From a marine gamma proteobacterium HTCC2143 (GTDB lineage: Bacteria; Pseudomonadota; Gammaproteobacteria; Pseudomonadales; Dasaniaceae), in NCBI GenBank assembly GCA_000169075.1, contig AAVT01000001.1, positions 1,067,201 through 1,131,200 of the forward strand: a DNA stretch of 64,000 nt. Reading direction: 5' to 3'. Made by a program: the position numbers and the translations under genes. Below the pieces are notes generated by a model, which saw nothing but the letters and a program-made list of their open reading frames with translations, had not been told where the DNA came from and ran no database searches. The first letter of the stretch is position 1; each line of letters opens with the position of its first letter. Of this stretch, positions 62,889 through 64,000 are shown in pieces.

Positions 62889-63109
62889 TTCGTCAGGTAC
62901 CGGTGCTCCGGCAGATGGGGCCGCTCCAGCTGGGCGCTAAGGCCTAAATAATACCTACCGTATGTGCCATTAAAAAAGAGCGGTTTAGAACTCGTCATTG
63001 GTCTGACATTTTCTTCCGCTCTTTTTCGTTCTCCCGCTGCCTATTTCAATCGCCCTATTACCGTTTGATCGCAGCGGCGTTTACATGCTTGCTGGCCGGG
63101 GTTTAAGCT
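62889..63109 (+). repeat. Approximately 220-bp direct repeat, copy 2 (DUF6152 gene-end remnant)
   Basis: In frame it encodes SSGTGAPADGAAPAGR and a stop, closely matching the C-terminus SSGTGAPVDGADPTGR of the intact DUF6152 protein. The rest of that gene is absent. Terminator and the signal-like stretch after it are also kept. Confidence 0.85.
62974..63026 (+). terminator. Terminator in repeat copy 2
   Basis: AAAAGAGCGG pairs with CCGCTCTTTT as in copy 1. Here it follows the truncated gene end and precedes DUF2141. Confidence 0.7.
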
Positions 63110-63135
63110 CAAGGTCCAACTAGAGGAGTTTAACC

Positions 63136-63552
63136 ATGAAAAAGTCAATGTTTACCCTAATAATATCGATCACTATGGCTTTCCCCGTCGCGGCAGAAAC
63201 GCTCACGGTTGTGATCAAAAATGTCGAATCAGCTAATGGGTATATCATGCTGGTCATTCTCGCTAGCGAGCAAGAGTTTGATGGTGACATTGAGGCGATA
63301 GCGTCTATGAAGCAGCGGTCATTGGCTGGGGATAACACATTCACCGTTGGCAATTTACCCGAGGGAGATTACGGCTTCCGCATCATGCATGACAAAAACA
63401 GCAATGGAGAGCTTGATAGCAATTTTGTAGGGATGCCGACAGAGCCTTGGGGTTTTTCCAATAATGCAACGGGCACTATGGGACCACCGGGATGGAGTGA
63501 TGTGAAGTTCAGTTTGAGTGGAAAAGCCACCCAGATTATCACCCTCAATTAG
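63136..63552 (+). CDS. DUF2141 exported protein
   Basis: A 138-residue secreted protein with signal LIISITMAFPVAA. The DUF2141 domain shows LTVVIKNVESANGYIMLVIL, NLPEGDYGFRIMHDKNSNGE and MPTEPWGFSNNATGTMGPPG. Function unknown. A strong AGAGGAG box precedes the ATG. The carotenoid oxygenase gene follows after 13 bp, so they are probably co-transcribed. Confidence 0.92.
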   Translation: MKKSMFTLIISITMAFPVAAETLTVVIKNVESANGYIMLVILASEQEFDGDIEAIASMKQRSLAGDNTFTVGNLPEGDYGFRIMHDKNSNGELDSNFVGMPTEPWGFSNNATGTMGPPGWSDVKFSLSGKATQIITLN

Positions 63553-63565
63553 TAGGGATTTAACA

Positions 63566-64000
63566 ATGAATATGAACCGTCGTCGTTTCTTGACCGTTGG
63601 CGCCATCGGCGCAGCGGCAGGGGTTTTACCCTTATCAGCATTATCTAACGTTGGCGCTGCAGCTACAAAAAGATCTTGGTCAGCTGCATTCAAAGATGCC
63701 CTCGAGCAAAGACCTTGGTTGGCCGGGTATAAATCGGTTGCCAGCGATTCTTTTCAAGGTCGTGCTGAAATTCGTGGCCGGTGGCCGGCTGATCTTAAGG
63801 GTACTTTGTTTCGAAATGGTCCGGCTCGCCATGAAATCGGTAACTTTCGCTATCAGCATTGGTTTGATGGAGACGGTATGCTGCATGGCTATCGAATGTC
63901 TGAAGAGGGCGTTACGCATTCGGCACAGATGATTCAGACGCATAAATACAAAGCTGAGAGAGCGGCGGATCGGGCACTGTACCCAGGATTTGGAACGATC
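63566..64000 (+). CDS. Tat-exported carotenoid oxygenase family protein (5' part)
   Basis: The first 145 residues are in the window; the gene continues past the right edge. The N-terminus MNMNRRRFLTVGAIGAAAGV is a Tat signal. It is followed by AEIRGRWPADLKGTLFRNGP and the signature HWFDGDGMLHGYRM of the RPE65 / carotenoid cleavage / lignostilbene dioxygenase family. The four iron His cannot be checked, as they lie mostly further on. It may cleave a carotenoid or stilbene in the periplasm. Coupled to the DUF2141 gene 13 bp upstream. Confidence 0.88.
   Translation, partial: MNMNRRRFLTVGAIGAAAGVLPLSALSNVGAAATKRSWSAAFKDALEQRPWLAGYKSVASDSFQGRAEIRGRWPADLKGTLFRNGPARHEIGNFRYQHWFDGDGMLHGYRMSEEGVTHSAQMIQTHKYKAERAADRALYPGFGTI

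Larger units (their letters stand above)
62820..63135. other. Intergenic region containing the DUF6152 scar
   Basis: About 315 bp. Most of it is repeat copy 2, including a remnant of 16 codons and a stop of a DUF6152 gene. The first 65 bp show no recognised element. Confidence 0.7.

Overview
The window looks like chromosome of a Gram-negative gammaproteobacterium, most likely an aerobic, heterotrophic marine one. This is inferred from family content, not from a phylogenetic marker: an imuA-imuB-dnaE2 mutagenesis operon behind a LexA-type box, many exported and lipid-anchored proteins, Tat-exported oxidoreductases, a formylglycine sulfatase, DUF3604, DUF1080 and DUF6152 proteins, and a wide set of hydrolases, SDRs, GSTs and Fe/2OG oxygenases. 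Base composition is moderate (high forties percent GC by eye), with more GC-rich and AT-rich genes mixed at 55-62 kb. No rRNA, tRNA, CRISPR array, transposase or integrase was seen.

Layout. 0-21 kb is mainly detoxification and small-molecule catabolism: epoxide hydrolase, zinc-independent MDR reductase, alpha/beta hydrolases, lipoproteins, an OYE-type flavin reductase, a large DUF3604 lipoprotein, a HupE/UreJ-like membrane protein, a class C beta-lactamase-fold hydrolase, two GST/SDR-type enzymes, a NUDIX hydrolase, a ChrR-like cupin and two penicillin-acylase-family Ntn hydrolases (one membrane-anchored or exported, one apparently cytosolic). 21.2-26.8 kb holds the SOS mutasome operon on the minus strand. 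26.9-34.2 kb looks like a periplasmic sugar-oxidation locus: a gluconate-2-dehydrogenase subunit-3-like protein, a GMC flavoprotein with a four-Cys cluster and a Tat-exported xylose-isomerase-like protein, then a cupin, a DksA/TraR-YdcH pair, a sulfatase and a DUF1080 (3-keto-disaccharide hydrolase family) protein.

35.3-35.8 kb is a cold-shock gene with a clear promoter, long leader and strong terminator. 35.8-43.9 kb is a minus-strand catabolic block: MFS transporter, SDR, GST, FG-GAP protein and TauD-type oxygenase, then a PhyH-type oxygenase and a D-aminoacylase-family amidohydrolase. 44.2-46.8 kb has a parvulin-like protein overlapping a second HupE-like gene, then a DsbA-fold isomerase. 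47-50 kb has a P460-like haem protein convergent with a PQQ beta-propeller/RDD gene pair.

52.4-64 kb is the most unusual part. Two related exported proteins of an unnamed family precede a DUF6152 protein. Downstream is a mosaic of unrelated genes (BASS transporter, saccharopine-dehydrogenase-like reductase, VOC protein, FAD oxidoreductase with a carbohydrate-binding-like domain, lone type IV pilin-like protein, S33 hydrolase, DUF2141, carotenoid oxygenase). Its intergenic gaps carry four copies of an approximately 50-bp direct repeat. A 220-bp segment holding the end of the DUF6152 gene and its terminator recurs 8 kb away as a scar. The last gene runs off the right edge and a probable methyltransferase runs off the left edge.
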